From NCBI RefSeq assembly GCF_014645895.1, contig NZ_BMMP01000010.1:1-64000 (forward strand): a stretch of DNA of 64,000 bases, written 5' to 3'. Of the stretch, positions 19,611 through 28,194 are shown in pieces. Each line of letters opens with the position of its first letter. Within the stretch, counting starts at the first letter, position 1. This DNA is from Streptomyces daqingensis (GTDB lineage: Bacteria; Actinomycetota; Actinomycetes; Streptomycetales; Streptomycetaceae). The notes under the pieces were generated by a model. It saw only the letters and a program-made list of their open reading frames with translations, made no database searches and had not been told where the DNA came from. Position numbers and translations under genes: made by a program.

Positions 19611-20881
19611 AGCGCGCCCCCGTCCCGCAGCTCAGAGATCTCCCGCTCGGTCAGGCCGAGTTCGGTCAGGACGTCCTGGGTGTCGCAGCCGTGCGGCCGG
19701 CCGGCCCATCTGATCGCTCCGGGCGTCTCGGAGAGGCGGAAGAGGACGTTCTGCATGCGGATCCTGCCCAGCTCCTCGTCCTCGACCTCGGTGATCGAGC
19801 CGAGCGCACGGTACTGCTCGTCCTCCATGACGTCGCGGATGTCGTTGATGGGCGCGATCGCCGCCTCGGCACGCTCGAACGCCGCCACGACCTCGTCAGC
19901 TCCGTGCCGGGCGATCCAGCCGCCCACGGCCTCGTCCAGTTCGTCGGCGTGCTGGGCACGGCCCGCGCCCGTGGCGAACCAGGGCTCGGTGATGTACTCC
20001 GGGTGCCCGACGAGCCGCATGACGCGTTCCGCCACGGACTGCGCGGAGGTGGAGACGGCGAGCCACCTGCCGTCGGCCGAGCGGTAGGTGTTGCGCGGGG
20101 CGTTGTTGGCGGACCGGTTGCCGGTGCGCGGCTGGACGTGGCCGAGCTGGTCGTACCAGAGGGGCTGCGGACCCAGCACCGTCAGCATCGGCTCGATGAT
20201 CGCCATGTCGATCACCTGGCCCCGGCCCGTAAGGTCCCGGCTGCGCAGCGCCGCCATCACCGCGTACGCGGTGGAGAGCGCGGCGATGGAGTCGGCGAGC
20301 CCGAAGGGCGGGAGCGTCGGCGGGCCGTCGGCCTCGCCCGTGATCGCGGCGAAGCCGCTCATGGCCTCGGCCAGCGTGCCGAAGCCGGGGCGGCGGGAGT
20401 ACGGGCCGAACTGGCCGAAGCCCGTCACCCTCGCCAGCACCAGGCGGGGGTTGGCGGCCGAGAGCCGGTCCCAGCCGAGGTCCCACTTCTCCAGGGTCCC
20501 GGGGCGGAAGTTCTCCACGATCACGTCGGACTCGGCGGCCAGCCGCAGCAGGACGTCCCGGCCGCCCGGCGTGGACAGATCCAGCGTCAGGTTGCGCTTG
20601 TTGCGGCCCAGCAGCTTCCACCACAGTCCGACGCCGTCCTTCGCGGGCCCGTGGCCACGGGACGGGTCGGGCTTCCGCGGATGCTCGATCTTGATGACGT
20701 CCGCGCCGAAGTCGCCGAGCATGGTGGCCGCGAGCGGCCCGGCGAAGAGGGTGGCGAGGTCGAGGACGCGGAGACCGTCGAGGGCGGAGAGGGGCGCGGC
20801 GCCGTCGGGGGCACCGTCGGCCGCCGGGCCTTCCGAAGCGGCGCCGGGGCCGGGGGGTTCACGGGTGAGGGAGTCGTTCAT
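19607..20881 (-). CDS. CaiB/BaiF-family CoA-transferase
   Basis: The 424-residue class III CoA-transferase has LRVLDLATLFAGPLAATMLGDFGADVIKIEHP, NKRNLTLDLSTPGGRD, the GRGQVIDMAIIEPM segment holding the catalytic Asp, and a C-terminal EYITEPWFATG with EELGRIRMQNVLFRLSETP. It would move CoA onto an organic acid for the CitE-type lyase encoded next. It joins the ribokinase stop by a TGATG overlap. The acid is not identifiable from sequence. Confidence 0.88.
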   Translation of the reverse strand: MNDSLTREPPGPGAASEGPAADGAPDGAAPLSALDGLRVLDLATLFAGPLAATMLGDFGADVIKIEHPRKPDPSRGHGPAKDGVGLWWKLLGRNKRNLTLDLSTPGGRDVLLRLAAESDVIVENFRPGTLEKWDLGWDRLSAANPRLVLARVTGFGQFGPYSRRPGFGTLAEAMSGFAAITGEADGPPTLPPFGLADSIAALSTAYAVMAALRSRDLTGRGQVIDMAIIEPMLTVLGPQPLWYDQLGHVQPRTGNRSANNAPRNTYRSADGRWLAVSTSAQSVAERVMRLVGHPEYITEPWFATGAGRAQHADELDEAVGGWIARHGADEVVAAFERAEAAIAPINDIRDVMEDEQYRALGSITEVEDEELGRIRMQNVLFRLSETPGAIRWAGRPHGCDTQDVLTELGLTEREISELRDGGAL

Positions 20882-21816
20882 CAGGGCGTCCGGCTTTCTG
20901 AGAGCTGGGCTGCGAGGGCGTCGGTCTCGTGGCGGTGAGGCATGGACGCGGAGGCGCCCGGGCGCTGTACGGACAGAGCTGCCGCCGCGGAGGCCCACAA
21001 CAGGGCCTCGGGCATGGTGCGTCCCTCGCCGTGGGCGACGGCCAGCGCGCCCACGAAGGTGTCGCCCGCCGCGGTGGTGTCCTGCGCCTCGACGGCGGGC
21101 GCGGGCACGAGGACGGGCGCGGCGTCGCGAGCCGCGTACAGGGCGCCCCGGGAGCCGAGGGTGACGACCACCTCCGGGACGTGGGAGAGGAGCGCGTTCG
21201 CGGCGTCGTACGGGTCGGACTTGCCGGTGAGCACTTCGGCCTCGTGCTCGTTGGGCACCAGCAGGTCGGTGAGGGCGAGGAGTTCACCGGGCAGCGGCTG
21301 CGCCGGTGCCGGGGTGAGCACGACGCGCACGCCGTTGTCGTGGGCGGTCCGCGCTCCCGCGACGACGCCGGGCAGCGGGATCTCCAGCTGGAGCAGCAGC
21401 ACGTTTGCGGCGGCGATGCGGGCTTCGTCGCCCTCGGCGAGCGCGCTGACGCTTCCGTTGGCGCCGGGTACGACGACGATGGCGTTGCCGCCCTCGTCGT
21501 CCACGACGATGTGCGCGGTGCCGCTCTCGCCCGCGACGGTCCTCAGGCCGTCCGTCCGCACACCCGAGTCCTCCAGCGCGGTGCGCAGCCGTACGCCGAA
21601 GTCGTCCTCGCCGACGGCGCCGACCATCGTCACCTCGGCGCCCGAACGGGCCGCGGCGACGGCCTGGTTGGCGCCCTTGCCGCCGGGCACCGTGCGGAAG
21701 GCCCGGCCGGTGACGGTCTCGCCGCGGCGGGGGGCGGTGGCGACGTAGGCGACGAGGTCCATGTTGGTGCTGCCCAGGACCGCGATGGCCGGACGGGCGG
21801 GGGTGGTCGGAGTCAC
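20881..21816 (-). CDS. Ribokinase-like PfkB sugar kinase
   Basis: The 311-residue kinase has the N-terminal VLGSTNMDLVAYV, the PfkB signature 1 region GRAFRTVPGGKGANQAVAAARSGA and signature 2 DTTAAGDTFVGALAVA with the catalytic Asp. NMDL and GGKGANQA are ribokinase-like rather than fructokinase-like, so ribose or a ribose-like sugar released by the neighbouring glycohydrolases is the probable substrate. GTG 21816 is the only suitable start and overlaps the preceding stop (GTGA). A nucleoside kinase role is also possible. Confidence 0.87.
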   Translation of the reverse strand: MTPTTPARPAIAVLGSTNMDLVAYVATAPRRGETVTGRAFRTVPGGKGANQAVAAARSGAEVTMVGAVGEDDFGVRLRTALEDSGVRTDGLRTVAGESGTAHIVVDDEGGNAIVVVPGANGSVSALAEGDEARIAAANVLLLQLEIPLPGVVAGARTAHDNGVRVVLTPAPAQPLPGELLALTDLLVPNEHEAEVLTGKSDPYDAANALLSHVPEVVVTLGSRGALYAARDAAPVLVPAPAVEAQDTTAAGDTFVGALAVAHGEGRTMPEALLWASAAAALSVQRPGASASMPHRHETDALAAQLSESRTP

Positions 21817-23339
21817 GGTGCTGACGTCTCCTGTCGTTCGGGGGCTGCCGTCTCGTTCTCGGGTACGGGGCCTGAGGCGTGCGGCGGAACGGCTGCGGTG
21901 CGCGTCCCTCCGCTGCCATGGGCGAGGGCCGCTGTGGTCCGGGCCAGGGCGTCGAAGCCGGCGCCGTCGAAGCCGGCGACCGTCGTGGACAGCCGGTTCT
22001 TCAGCGGGGCCCTCCAGCGGGAGGGCAGCGCGCCGGGCGAGCCTGCGAGGAGCCCGGCGACACAGCCGGCCGTGGCGCCGTTGGAGTCGGTGTCCCAACC
22101 GCCGCTGACCGCACGGCAGATGGAGCCGGTGAAGTCGCCGCCGGCGTGGGTGAGCGCGGCCGCCAGCAGCGCCGCGTTGGGAAGGACGTGCACCCAGTGG
22201 TAGTGCCCGTAGGCCTCGTGGAGCCGGTCGGCGACGCCCTCGAATCCGGCGGCGGTACCGGAGGGTTCGGCCAGCGCCGTCTCGATGCCGAAGGTGACGG
22301 CGCGGGCCAGGCGCGAGCGTTCCGGGACGACGCGCAGCCCCGTGCGCAGGCATTCGAGGACGTCGGGGGTGCCGCCCGTGGCCGCGGCGACGGTGGCGGC
22401 GACGAACATCGCCCCGTAGACGCCGTTGGCCGTGTGGCTCAACGTGGCGTCGCGCCGGGCCTGTTCGGCCGCCTCCGCGGGGTCGCCCGGGTTGGTCCAG
22501 CCGTAGACGTCGGCGCGGATCTGCGCGCCGATCCACTCCCGGAAAGGGTTGTGCCGCCTCGCGGTGTCCGGAGGTTCCAGTCCGTCGAGGAGGTTGCGGT
22601 ACGCCACGCGCTCGGCGGTGAACGTACGGCCGGCGGGCAGCTCGTCCAGCCAGAGACGGGCGACGTCGGCGGTGGTGAAGCCGTGGCCGTGACGCTGCAG
22701 CAGAAGCAGCCCCAGCAGCGGGTAGTTGAGGTCGTCGTCCTCGGGCATTCCGTCGATGTTCTCGGCCAGCGACGTGGGAGCGCTGCGGCGGTTCCACGGC
22801 CAGCGTGCCGCGACCTCGGCCGGGAGCCCTTCCTGCGTGAACCAGCCGTCGAGGGGCCAGTTGCCCGTGGAGCGGGCGAGTTCCCGGATGCCGGCCAGCG
22901 GCAGCTTCTCCACCGGCTTGCCCAGCAGGCAGCCCGCGGCGCGGCCGAGCCAGCCGGCCTCCAGCCGGGCCGTGAGGCGGCCGCCTGCCGCGGGAGCCGC
23001 CGCGGTGGCCCCTCCGTTGACTTCGGGGGGAGCGGGCCAGGTCGGGCACGCGGCCCGTACGGCCTCCGGGTCGTCCGGTTCGTCGGCCGCCAACGGTGAG
23101 GGGAGCAGGTCGAGTTCGTCGAGAAGCTGCACGGCGAGCGTGCGCAGCGCGCGGTCGGCGGGGACGGCCGAGGCGCCTGCCCGGCCGGGCGCGGGCGAGC
23201 CGCCCGCCGCGCGCCAGGTCCGTTCGATCGCGGCCGTCTCGCGGCCCTCCTCGGCCGCCTGCCGCAGTTCGTGGCCGACGAGGTCTTCCGGCTGCACCCA
23301 GGTGAGGCGCAGCGGAGCGGGGGCGGGGGAGCCGGGCAT
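21813..23339 (-). CDS. ADP-ribosylglycohydrolase-fold protein, copy 1 (508 aa)
   Basis: The longest of four tandem family members. A ~150-residue N-terminal extension of no recognised domain precedes the ARH/DraG fold, which starts at about GWLGRAAGCLLGKPVEKLPL. Metal-site motifs are EDDDLNYPLLGLL, SHTANGVYGAMFVAA and the C-terminal VSGGWDTDSNGATAGCVAGLL (DxDS form). Residues TSLAENIDGMPEDDDLNYP resemble the longer branch of the family. Substrates in the family are N- or O-glycosides of ADP-ribose or related sugars. It lies between copy 2 and the ribokinase gene with overlaps on both sides. Confidence 0.85.
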   Translation of the reverse strand: MPGSPAPAPLRLTWVQPEDLVGHELRQAAEEGRETAAIERTWRAAGGSPAPGRAGASAVPADRALRTLAVQLLDELDLLPSPLAADEPDDPEAVRAACPTWPAPPEVNGGATAAAPAAGGRLTARLEAGWLGRAAGCLLGKPVEKLPLAGIRELARSTGNWPLDGWFTQEGLPAEVAARWPWNRRSAPTSLAENIDGMPEDDDLNYPLLGLLLLQRHGHGFTTADVARLWLDELPAGRTFTAERVAYRNLLDGLEPPDTARRHNPFREWIGAQIRADVYGWTNPGDPAEAAEQARRDATLSHTANGVYGAMFVAATVAAATGGTPDVLECLRTGLRVVPERSRLARAVTFGIETALAEPSGTAAGFEGVADRLHEAYGHYHWVHVLPNAALLAAALTHAGGDFTGSICRAVSGGWDTDSNGATAGCVAGLLAGSPGALPSRWRAPLKNRLSTTVAGFDGAGFDALARTTAALAHGSGGTRTAAVPPHASGPVPENETAAPERQETSAP

Positions 23340-24481
23340 CACGCCTCCACGAGGGCGGCGAACGCGGCCTCGTGGGCGCGCCGCCGCTCCAGGTCGCGGG
23401 CGAAGACCTCGCGGGTCACCGCGGAGAGGGAGGTGGCCGGCGCGACGAGATCGAGCCTGCTGGCGGCGGCCACCTCCTCGCTCCAGTCGGCGGGGACGGC
23501 GCCGCCGCCGCACAGGGCGCCGACGATCGCGCCGCTCATCGTGGCGATGGAGTCGCAGTCGCGCCCGTAGTTGACCGAACCCAGGACCGTGTGGCGGAAG
23601 TCGCCGCCGCCGACGAGCAACATCCCCAGTGCGACGGGCAGTTCCTCGATGGAGTGCAGCCGCGAGGGGCGGCGCGCCCCGAGGGACGGCTTGCGGTACT
23701 CAGGGCCGACGGTGTCGAAGGGCGCGACGGCCTCCCGGAGGGGCTTCAGCGCGCTCTCGAAGTCGCTGTGCTGGGCGGCGACTTCGCACACCGCCTCGAT
23801 GGCGTCGCGGGTGCCGTCCTTCGCCAGGGAGAGCGCCGCGTCGACGACGGAGCGCACGGTCGCTCCGGGCGCGTACGCCGCCGCGACGGCCGCGGCGAAG
23901 ACCCCGGCGGCCTCCCGTCCGTACGAGGACTGGTGCGCGCCCGCCACGTCCAGCGCCTCGGCGTAAGCACCGGCGGGATTCCCGGCGTTGACCGTGCCGA
24001 CGGGCGCCATGTACATCGTGGCCCCGCAGTTGACGATGTTCCCGACTCCCGCTTCTCGCGGGTCGACGTGGCCGTAGTGCAGCCGCGCGACGATCCACTT
24101 CTCGGCGAGGAAGATGCGCTGCAACGGCAGCGCCTCGGCCTCCAGTTCGGGGATCCAGCGGGGGTTGGAGATGAGGTCGGGCACCAGATGGCCGGCGACG
24201 GCGTAGGCGTCGAGGTGGTCGCGCACCTTCTCGTAGACCCGGACAAGGGCGTGCGTCATGAGGGTGTCGTCGGTGACGTGTCCGTCGCCCTTGTGGTACG
24301 GGGCGATGGGACGCGCGTGGCGCCAGTCCTCGTAGAAGGGGCCGACGATGCCCTGCACCCGGCCGCCGTGCCTCTCCACGATCTGCTCCGGCGTCCAGCC
24401 CTCCACCGGGCCGCCGAGTGCGTCGCCGACGGCTGCCCCGACCAGGCAGCCGGTGATGCGTTCGTCGAGCGTGGGCGTCAT
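23339..24481 (-). CDS. ADP-ribosylglycohydrolase-fold protein, copy 2 (380 aa)
   Basis: This copy keeps the family motifs: GCLVGAAVGDALGGPVEGW at the N-terminus, HVTDDTLMTHALV for the first metal pair, and NYGRDCDSIATMSGAIVGAL for the second (DxDS). It has EDWRHARPIAPYHKGDG and NPRWIPELEAEALPLQRI, segments not found in the other three copies, so its substrate probably differs. It is coupled to copy 3 (ATGA) and copy 1 (TGATG). Confidence 0.87.
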   Translation of the reverse strand: MTPTLDERITGCLVGAAVGDALGGPVEGWTPEQIVERHGGRVQGIVGPFYEDWRHARPIAPYHKGDGHVTDDTLMTHALVRVYEKVRDHLDAYAVAGHLVPDLISNPRWIPELEAEALPLQRIFLAEKWIVARLHYGHVDPREAGVGNIVNCGATMYMAPVGTVNAGNPAGAYAEALDVAGAHQSSYGREAAGVFAAAVAAAYAPGATVRSVVDAALSLAKDGTRDAIEAVCEVAAQHSDFESALKPLREAVAPFDTVGPEYRKPSLGARRPSRLHSIEELPVALGMLLVGGGDFRHTVLGSVNYGRDCDSIATMSGAIVGALCGGGAVPADWSEEVAAASRLDLVAPATSLSAVTREVFARDLERRRAHEAAFAALVEA

Positions 24482-25743
24482 GTGTGGCTCACTCCTTGAC
24501 CGGATGTGCCTTCCGGCGTGGTCAGTTCGGTAGAGGCGAGGGTTTCGGCGAGGTCGACGAGGTCGGTCCCGGCGAAGTGCGGGAGCGCGCAGCCCGACAG
24601 CGTCCGGCAGGCGGAGCGCCAGCTTTCCGGGATGCCGGCGCCGCCGGTGAGCGCTCCCGTCAGCGCGCCCGCGAGCGCGGGTGCCGAGTCGGCGACCCGC
24701 GAGAGGCAGGCGGCGGCGGGCACGGCCTCCGCGACGGAGCCGTTGCCCGCGACGGCGAGGGCCAGCGCGACGGGGACCGTCTCGGCCGCCGCGATGCCGT
24801 AGCTGTAGATGTGGTCGACGATCTCGTGCTCCAGGACGGGCACCAGCGCGAACGCGCTGCCGGGCGCGGCCCGTTCGGCGACGGCGTTGCGCGCCAGGCG
24901 CACCGCGTGCCGCGCGTTGCGGCGGATCTCCGTGCCCGACGGAAGCTGCGAGAGCGCCGAGGCCACGCAGGTGTCGACGTCGGCGCCGCCCAGGGCGTCG
25001 GCGATCGCGGCGGCCATGGCCCGTGCGCCGTGCACCCCGTCGCCGTCCTGCGTGTAGCGGGCGTCGCACTCGGCGAGTTCCGCGGCGGCCGCCGGGTTGC
25101 CGGGGTGGACCGCCGCCAGCACCGACGCGCGTACGCATGCCGCGTCGTCGAAGAAGTGCGGGTTGTCGTGGCCGGTCGCCGGGGGCCGCAGGCCGGTGGC
25201 CAGGTTGCCGAGTCCGGCGCGTACGGAGATGCGGGCACGCAGCGGCAGCACCGCGGACTCCACCTCGGGGGCCCGCACGGCGGCGGCGGCGACCTCGCTC
25301 GCCAGTTCGGTCCAGGCGAGGTCGATGGCCGCCCGCATCCGCCGGTCGCGGCCGAGGTCGCTGAGCAGCGCGCCCGCGGCGGTCAGTACGGAGTGGGCGG
25401 TGAAGGCGGCCCATTCGGCGTCGTCGGACGGGCCGAGACGCAGCGGCTCCGGCGGCTGGTTGAGCGCGATCGGCACCGGAAGCGTGGTGGTGGCGTTCTG
25501 CTCGGCGAAGGTGTCGAGCTCGCGCGTCAGCCGCCGCGTCCACTCCGGCATGCGGGACGCGCGGTGCCGTGCGGCGGGCCAGCCGGCGGCGTCTCCGGCG
25601 GCGATGCCCAGCAGCAGTCCCTCGATGCGGCGCGGGTCTCCGCCGGTTCCGGTGGCGGTCTCGCCGGCGGGGCCGGTCTCCGTCCCGTCCGCTCCGGGTG
25701 CGGCGGTGCGGGCCGCGGCCGCCTTGACGTCCGTCCCGCTCAT
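24478..25743 (-). CDS. ADP-ribosylglycohydrolase-fold protein, copy 3 (421 aa, divergent)
   Basis: The most divergent copy. GLLLGIAAGDAAGWPAARH corresponds to the GDALG motif with one change, and SDDAEWAAFTAH retains the Asp pair. The usual GRDADT-type C-terminal motif reads SRVADSAPALAGAL, with the first Asp replaced by Val, so one metal site may be weakened. A ~35-residue Ala/Gly/Thr-rich N-terminal leader precedes the fold. It may be a partner subunit, a binding protein or an enzyme of altered specificity. Confidence 0.8.
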   Translation of the reverse strand: MSGTDVKAAAARTAAPGADGTETGPAGETATGTGGDPRRIEGLLLGIAAGDAAGWPAARHRASRMPEWTRRLTRELDTFAEQNATTTLPVPIALNQPPEPLRLGPSDDAEWAAFTAHSVLTAAGALLSDLGRDRRMRAAIDLAWTELASEVAAAAVRAPEVESAVLPLRARISVRAGLGNLATGLRPPATGHDNPHFFDDAACVRASVLAAVHPGNPAAAAELAECDARYTQDGDGVHGARAMAAAIADALGGADVDTCVASALSQLPSGTEIRRNARHAVRLARNAVAERAAPGSAFALVPVLEHEIVDHIYSYGIAAAETVPVALALAVAGNGSVAEAVPAAACLSRVADSAPALAGALTGALTGGAGIPESWRSACRTLSGCALPHFAGTDLVDLAETLASTELTTPEGTSGQGVSHT

Positions 25744-26852
25744 GAGCCGGCCTCTTCGCGCTCCGGGCCGCCGGGCGGTGTGAGCAACTCGGCGACGTCC
25801 ACGACGTGGTAGCCCGCCATCGAGGGCAGGCAGCTGCCCCGCGCGGGCCCGATGGCCGCAGACCACTCCCGCGGCACCGCACCGGCGCCGCCGAGCGCTC
25901 CGGCGAGCGCCCCCGCCACGGCGGCCGTCGTGTCGGCGTCGCGCCCCATGTTGACGGCCGTGAGGACCGACTCGCGGAAGTCGCCCCGTGCGACGGCGAA
26001 CGCGCCGAACGCCAGCCCGACGGCCTCCGGCGCGAGGTCCATCCACGGGTAGCCGCCGATGACGACCGCCGAGCGGACCGCTCTCTCCCGTTCCAGCCGT
26101 GAGGCGCCCTGGTCGAGGCGGGCCCGCAGAGCGGTGGAGACCGCCCGCCGCAGCGAGCGAGCCGTCCAGGAGTCCTCGGGGACGACGGAGAGCGCGGCCG
26201 CGATCACCGCGTCCGTGCTCCGCCCGACCATCGCCGCCGCGACTCCCGCCGCCACGGCCTGGCCGCCGTAGATGCCCTCGCCGTCATGGCTCACGGTGCC
26301 GTCGAGGGCCACGAGCCGGGCCGCCTCGGCGGGACGCCCGGCCGCGTAGATGCCGAAGGGAGCGGCGCGCATGGCCAGCCCGTCGCTCCACGCGTGCCTG
26401 TGCTGGGCGGAGATGGGCGCGGCCAGGCCGCGGCGGAGGTTCTCCAGCGTGCCCCGCTCGCTGAACCCGGCACCCCGGAAGGGACCTTCGTCGAGGTTGG
26501 CGATGAGCCGGTGCCAGGCGTCCTCGACGTGCGCGAGGGTCAGGTCCGAGCCGTGCTCGGCGAGGAGCAGGCCCGAGAAGATGGCGTACTCGGTGTCGTC
26601 GGTCCCTGCCGGGTCCTCCTCGACGAAGCCCTCGATGCGTCCCCAGCGCTGCCTGATCTGGGACGGCTTCATGTTCTCGGCCGGCGCGCCCAGCGCGTCG
26701 CCGACGGCGAGCCCGAGCATCCCTCCCCTCGCCCGGTCCCGCAGCTCCCCGCCGGCGGGTGGGGCGGCACGGGGGACGGTGCGGAGCCGGGGGCGGACGG
26801 AGGAGCGGGGGAGAGGGGGCGGGTCCGGGGGTGAGGCGGACAGTGCGCTCAT
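25740..26852 (-). CDS. ADP-ribosylglycohydrolase-fold protein, copy 4 (370 aa)
   Basis: A canonical member: GGMLGLAVGDALGAPAENM, GTDDTEYAIFSGLLLAEHG, SHDGEGIYGGQAVAAGVAAA and VNMGRDADTTAAVAGALAGAL. All metal-binding aspartates expected of the DraG/ARH fold are present. It is the first of the four copies to be translated and sits 34 bases after the solute-binding protein gene, the widest gap inside the operon. ATG 26852 is the only clear start; the first 30 residues are Pro-rich. Confidence 0.88.
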   Translation of the reverse strand: MSALSASPPDPPPLPRSSVRPRLRTVPRAAPPAGGELRDRARGGMLGLAVGDALGAPAENMKPSQIRQRWGRIEGFVEEDPAGTDDTEYAIFSGLLLAEHGSDLTLAHVEDAWHRLIANLDEGPFRGAGFSERGTLENLRRGLAAPISAQHRHAWSDGLAMRAAPFGIYAAGRPAEAARLVALDGTVSHDGEGIYGGQAVAAGVAAAMVGRSTDAVIAAALSVVPEDSWTARSLRRAVSTALRARLDQGASRLERERAVRSAVVIGGYPWMDLAPEAVGLAFGAFAVARGDFRESVLTAVNMGRDADTTAAVAGALAGALGGAGAVPREWSAAIGPARGSCLPSMAGYHVVDVAELLTPPGGPEREEAGS

Positions 26853-26886
26853 GGTGCGTGCCGTTCTGTGCTGTGGTGCTGGTCGC

Positions 26887-28194
26887 TCAGCGCTGGTAGC
26901 GGGCGAGGATGCGGTTTCCGTCCTCGACGAGCTTGTCGCGGAGGGCGCTGAGGCTGATGCTGCCGCCGTAGTACTCCTGCAGGGCGGGGGTGGCGACCTT
27001 GTCCTTCCATTCGGGGTAGCCGCGCACGCCCAGGACGGGGGAGGCCCGCAGGTCGGAGGCGATGCGCAGGCCCGTGCTCCAGCCGTGTTCCGCGGTGTTC
27101 AGCGCGGGTTCCCGCAGCGCGTCGCGGCCCGTGGGCACCAGCCAGTCGCCCTCGGCGAGACGGGCCATGTGGCGGGGCCGGGTCATGAACGCGATGAACG
27201 CCATGGCTGTCTTCTTGCGCTTGGTGTCCTGCGAGATGGACAGGGTCTGCGGACTGACACCCTGGAGTTGTCCCCCGCCCGGGGCGCCGCTTCCGGCGGG
27301 CATCGGCAGCGTCACCCATTCGAATCCGTCGGGGGCCTGCTGCTCCACCTGCTGCCGGAAGGAGAAGTTGAGCGGGACGATCGCGTACCTGCCGGCGAAG
27401 AACCCCGGCAGCGTGTCCGAGCCGGCCATGCCCAGAGCGCTCCGCGCGGCAGTGCGGTCCTTGTGGACCTGGCGGTGGATCAGCTCGACGACGTGCGAGT
27501 CGGCCCGGTCGAACCGGATGACGTTCTTGCCGCCCTCGCGGTGGAAGACCGCCCCGCCGGTGGTCAGGGCCAGGTTCACGGACTGGTTGACCGGTTCCTT
27601 CATCGACCAGGCGACACCGTAGGTGCGCCCGCGGGTCAGCTCCCTGGCCACGTCCTCGAACTCCGCCCAGCTCCAGGGGTGTTGCGCCGTGGGCGTGCGT
27701 GCGCCGGACTTCTCCAGCAGCTCGCGGTTGGCGATCAGCACGCGCGGCTCCTGTAGGAACGGCACGCCGTAGACGCCTCCGGCGAAACTCGCCATGTCCC
27801 AACTGGCGTCCGGTATCTGCTTCTTGAGGCTCGCGGGCAGCAGGCCGCGCAGGTCGGCGAGGTAGCCGCCGTGCGCGAAGTCGGTGAGGTCGTTGGCCTC
27901 GTCGTGGATGACGTCCGGCGCCGCACCGCCCTCGAAGGACGTCAGGAGCTGGTCGTGGACGTTGTCCCAGGAGCCCTGGACGTAACGGACCTGCGCCGAG
28001 CGCGGGTTGGCCTTGTTCCATTCGGCGACGAGTGCCTTGTTGACCTCGATGGACTCCTTCTGCCAGGCCAGGCTCAGGTAGTCCAGCGGTCCGGAGTCGC
28101 CGCCGGAGCCGCTGCCGCATCCGCCGAGCAGGGTGGTGGCGCCCGTGGCCGCGGCTGCCGCCGCCGTGGTGGTGAGGAAGTCGCGCCTGCGCAT
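26887..28194 (-). CDS. ABC sugar-type solute-binding lipoprotein
   Basis: The 435-residue protein begins MRRRDFLTTTAAAAAATGATT and then has the lipobox LLGGC: a twin-arginine signal combined with lipidation, so it is probably exported folded by Tat and anchored by Lgt. The mature part has the family 1 extracellular solute-binding layout (WNKANPRSAQVRYVQGSWDNVHDQL, GAAPDVIHDEANDLTDFA, FAGRYAIVPLNFSFRQ). It captures the operon's substrate for the two permeases. It overlaps the permease stop by TGATG. Confidence 0.9.
   Translation of the reverse strand: MRRRDFLTTTAAAAAATGATTLLGGCGSGSGGDSGPLDYLSLAWQKESIEVNKALVAEWNKANPRSAQVRYVQGSWDNVHDQLLTSFEGGAAPDVIHDEANDLTDFAHGGYLADLRGLLPASLKKQIPDASWDMASFAGGVYGVPFLQEPRVLIANRELLEKSGARTPTAQHPWSWAEFEDVARELTRGRTYGVAWSMKEPVNQSVNLALTTGGAVFHREGGKNVIRFDRADSHVVELIHRQVHKDRTAARSALGMAGSDTLPGFFAGRYAIVPLNFSFRQQVEQQAPDGFEWVTLPMPAGSGAPGGGQLQGVSPQTLSISQDTKRKKTAMAFIAFMTRPRHMARLAEGDWLVPTGRDALREPALNTAEHGWSTGLRIASDLRASPVLGVRGYPEWKDKVATPALQEYYGGSISLSALRDKLVEDGNRILARYQR

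Noticed and set aside
20881..23049. A 722-codon frame suggesting a glycohydrolase-ribokinase fusion
   Set aside because: The first part is low-complexity Arg-rich shadow of the preceding gene; the kinase starts at GTG 21816.
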